Of a stretch of DNA of 14,314 nucleotides, positions 12,239 through 14,314 are shown piece after piece. The notes beneath the pieces are model-generated. The model was not told the DNA's origin. It saw nothing but the letters and a program-made list of their open reading frames with translations, and ran no database searches. Location: the NCBI GenBank assembly GCA_900756575.1, contig CAAEKQ010000048.1, positions 1 to 14,314 of the forward strand, read 5' to 3'. How positions within the stretch are numbered: the first letter of the stretch is position 1; each line of letters opens with the position of its first letter. The stretch comes from an uncultured Oscillospiraceae bacterium. GTDB taxonomy: Bacteria; Bacillota; Clostridia; Oscillospirales; Oscillospiraceae. A program made the position numbers and the translations under genes.

Positions 12239-13243
12239 TCACTCACTAACTCTGAATGCGATTGTCCCGCTGGCAGAAAAGACGTTGCTTACCGTCTGGT
12301 AAATCTCAGTTTTCTCCCACTTCCAGGCGGTTGTGGTGCCGACCTCCTGCCCCACCGGGGAGATGATACCCGCGCTGTTCAGGCTCCAGCCCGAAAAGAC
12401 CACGTTGGCCGCCGCCGTGTATCCGGACAGGGTGCCGCCGCCGCCGGAGGCGCTTTCCGGGGTGATGGGACAGCCGGTGATGGAAATCTTTTTCGTCACA
12501 TCGCCGCCGAAGCTGCCATTGACGGAGAATTGGAGGATCGCCAGATTGCCGATGTGACAATAGGTTCCAATTTGGCTGGAGTAGCTCTTGGCGCCGGAGA
12601 CCACGGGCTTCCAGGTGCCCACGTTCACCCGGAAGCCAAGGTCCATCAGCTGGCCGTGGGTGCCAAGGCCAGCCAGATTTCCCGGGGCGGCGGCGGGGCA
12701 GATGTCGGCTTTCCCCGCCAGAAGCGTAGCATGGGCGGAAAGATTCTGATCGTGGGTTTCCACCGCCGATGCGGCGGCGGATGCGGAGTTTGCAGCGGCG
12801 GCGGCCTGCTCCGCAGCGGTGATTGCAGACTGAGCGGCGGAATTTTTAAGCGTCTCGAATACGCTCATGTCGCTGGTAGACAGGTCGGGATCAGTGGGGA
12901 TTGCAGCCTCCGATACAGCCAAAATGAAGCGTGCCGTGCCCAATACAGCCGTGCCGCTGGTAATGGTCAGCTGGCATGGCACGTCTCCGGCCACGGCGGT
13001 CATTTGCTGGGACAGGGTCACGGTGATTTTGGTACCGGAGATGGCACCGGCGGTGGAAAAGCTCTTGCCGTCCGGTTTGGTGCCGTCGAAAGTGACCACA
13101 GCGCCATCGGGCGGAGAAAAGGCGACGCCACCGGAAGTAAGGTCAAAGGAAATATCCCGGCTGTTGGCGTCGCGCTGAACGCACGGGATACGCAGGGGAA
13201 CGCCTCCCGGCTGGAGGGGTAGAGTGTAGGTTTGGGTTATCAT
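12239..13243 (-). CDS. Phage baseplate upper protein / tail fibre (BppU-like N-terminus)
   Basis: The 334-residue product has three parts. Residues 1-115 form a beta-rich domain (ITQTYTLPLQPGG, then alternating strands) resembling the BppU N-terminal domain of Gram-positive phages, which docks to the baseplate. Residues about 130-165 are an Ala-rich heptad-like coiled coil (SAAQSAITAAEQAAAA), probably trimeric, followed by HDQNLSAHATLLAGKAD, a common fibre linker. The Gly/Ser/Thr-rich C-terminal region (about 185-334) would be the receptor-binding head. The ATG at 13243 with AAGGAGG upstream overlaps the previous gene by ATGA. The C-terminal head shows no fold that I recognise. Confidence 0.75.
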   Translation of the reverse strand: MITQTYTLPLQPGGVPLRIPCVQRDANSRDISFDLTSGGVAFSPPDGAVVTFDGTKPDGKSFSTAGAISGTKITVTLSQQMTAVAGDVPCQLTITSGTAVLGTARFILAVSEAAIPTDPDLSTSDMSVFETLKNSAAQSAITAAEQAAAAANSASAAASAVETHDQNLSAHATLLAGKADICPAAAPGNLAGLGTHGQLMDLGFRVNVGTWKPVVSGAKSYSSQIGTYCHIGNLAILQFSVNGSFGGDVTKKISITGCPITPESASGGGGTLSGYTAAANVVFSGWSLNSAGIISPVGQEVGTTTAWKWEKTEIYQTVSNVFSASGTIAFRVSE

Positions 13244-14314
13244 GCGATCCTCCTTAACGTTGGCGTCCACTGGTCTGTGCCGCTGTATGCGGAGGCCGTG
13301 GGCGTTTTGGAGATGTAAACGTTGCAGTAGAAGGACATTGGGCTGTCGATGGAAAACGTTGCCCCATATCCCTTGTCCCAGACGAGCGCCTGAGACTGTG
13401 TCACGGTAGCCGTCGGTGCGGAGCCGTAGCTTGCCGACGTATACCCCTTAACCTGTGATGTGATAGACCGTCCGTCACTGGGATATAACCGCAGACCCCA
13501 ATAGGAATAGTCCACCCGGGCGCGGCGATCCTGATACGCTGGGGCACCGGATAACTGATAAGTCCCAGCGGGGAGATATAGAGGATAGCTGGAAGACACA
13601 ATGGGGATTGTGGTGGACGCCGTTGCCCCAGAGCAGGAGGTGGTGACTCCGGCTTCTGCTGCCGTGGCGGTGACCCCGGAGGAGTATGTTTTACTGTCAC
13701 CAAAGATCCATGGATACGCCAGATAGTTGTGATTGGGGTCGAAGGTATAGGTCTGTTGTGGAAGCCGCTCATAATCGGGCCGCGCAAAGAACACGATGTC
13801 CGCGTTACGGTTGGCGTAATTTGTGCGGACAACGGTATTGGTGACATCAGTCACGTTGTAGTACTGGTCGATGCTGTCAGACACGATGGAGACGTGGGAA
13901 ATACTCAGAAACCGGTTGTTCTGATGAGTCGAGTGGAAAATTAAATCTCCGGGTTTGCGCAAAGAAGCGTCCGTAAACGCCCGTCCGGCGGCCCAATAAT
14001 AGGCGGCCAGATCGGCGGCATAGCGAACCATACCGCCCAGGGTTGCCGACTGGCGGATATGATCGTCCGCCCAGGTGTAAGCGGTATTCGTTACCAAATC
14101 CGATACATTGTAAGTAGCATTTGCATTCGTGTTAACATAGGGACTTTTTTGGTACGGAATCCCCCGCATGACGAGATGAATATAGGTGGAGCAGTCAATC
14201 AGTCCCTGCCCGGACGCATTGTTGAGGGGCGCGCCGTCGAGAAACGTTGCGCCGCCGGAATAGACGAATTTCCGCCCCGAAGCCCGGGCGATCCAGTAGC
14301 TTTTTGCCACGTCC
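13240..14314 (-). CDS. Phage tail protein with NlpC/P60-like cysteine peptidase domain (5' end at or beyond the window edge)
   Basis: The frame is open to the right edge. A GTG at 14308-14310 is possible, but its SD would fall outside the window, so the protein may be longer. Counting from that GTG, Cys40 in GQGLIDCSTYIHL and His139 in SISHVSIVSD, with LRKPGDLIFHS (117-127) between them and YANRNADIVFFARP after, fit the Cys-His arrangement of NlpC/P60-type peptidoglycan hydrolases. The C-terminal half is Thr/Ser/Tyr-rich and beta-like, resembling tail proteins that bind the cell surface. A tail-tip peptidase could locally open the wall during DNA injection. It overlaps the BppU-like gene by four bases. 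The assignment rests on motif reading and on its position before the baseplate/fibre gene. Confidence 0.65.
   Translation of the reverse strand, partial: DVAKSYWIARASGRKFVYSGGATFLDGAPLNNASGQGLIDCSTYIHLVMRGIPYQKSPYVNTNANATYNVSDLVTNTAYTWADDHIRQSATLGGMVRYAADLAAYYWAAGRAFTDASLRKPGDLIFHSTHQNNRFLSISHVSIVSDSIDQYYNVTDVTNTVVRTNYANRNADIVFFARPDYERLPQQTYTFDPNHNYLAYPWIFGDSKTYSSGVTATAAEAGVTTSCSGATASTTIPIVSSSYPLYLPAGTYQLSGAPAYQDRRARVDYSYWGLRLYPSDGRSITSQVKGYTSASYGSAPTATVTQSQALVWDKGYGATFSIDSPMSFYCNVYISKTPTASAYSGTDQWTPTLRRIA

Larger units (their letters stand above)
10598..14314. mobile_element. Prophage, left end (late tail and lysis genes), continuing past the window
   Basis: From the tRNA-derived attachment site rightward there are four tightly packed minus-strand genes in typical phage late order: tail protein with peptidase domain, BppU-like baseplate/fibre protein, holin, endolysin. 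Gene junctions are a four-base overlap, 17 bases and an eight-base overlap. The integrase, repressor and packaging genes are not in the window, so completeness or activity cannot be judged. No disrupted frames are seen in the part visible. Confidence 0.85.

Overview
The window looks like a chromosomal stretch of a fairly GC-rich, anaerobic Gram-positive gut Clostridia, most plausibly Oscillospiraceae/Ruminococcaceae-like. The grounds are a clostridial-order rnfCDGEAB operon, strong Shine-Dalgarno (SD) sequences, genome-encoded CCA on tRNAs, a Gram-positive thioester-domain surface protein, and a Firmicutes-type prophage lysis cassette. The assignment comes from gene content only.

Layout. (1) 1-642, minus: 5' part of a secreted thioester-domain (TED) surface protein running off the left edge, with an anomalous start region (a good SD placed correctly for an ACG codon, not for ATG/GTG/TTG). 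(2) 643-1170: no gene; a long inverted repeat and three successive minus-strand terminator hairpins. (3) 1171-1331, minus: tRNA-Val(CAC) and tRNA-Gly(CCC) behind one promoter with a perfect -10 box. (4) 1417-6508, plus: a complete six-gene Rnf ferredoxin:NAD+ oxidoreductase operon with its own promoter, a palindromic leader and a strong bidirectional terminator. (5) 6518-9987, minus: a tight four-gene operon transcribed as TauE/SafE-like permease, PLP aminotransferase, LdhA/VanH-type D-2-hydroxyacid dehydrogenase and PPC/DUF296 protein, led by a near-consensus promoter. (6) 9990-10597: non-coding, with about six tandem copies of a 57-bp repeat, several hairpins and the terminator of a tRNA gene. 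(7) 10598-14314: left end of a prophage. A 48-bp 3' fragment of a tRNA-Arg(CCG) gene is the apparent attachment site, followed inward by a GH25 endolysin, holin, BppU-like baseplate/fibre protein and a tail protein with an NlpC/P60-like domain that runs off the right edge.

How it fits together. Rnf couples ferredoxin oxidation to NAD+ reduction and ion pumping. The convergent minus-strand operon could transaminate an amino acid to a 2-oxo acid, reduce it to a D-2-hydroxy acid, and move an anion across the membrane, which would be one sink for reduced cofactor; the substrate cannot be read from the sequence. The prophage genes are co-directional and in late-gene order (tail, baseplate/fibre, holin, lysin), with the lysis end against the attachment site.

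No clearly new defence or CRISPR-type system is visible. The items most worth a second look are the permease/aminotransferase/dehydrogenase/PPC cassette, the 57-bp tandem repeat array beside the prophage junction, the tRNA-derived attachment site with a second short copy of the tRNA end, and the odd start of the TED protein.
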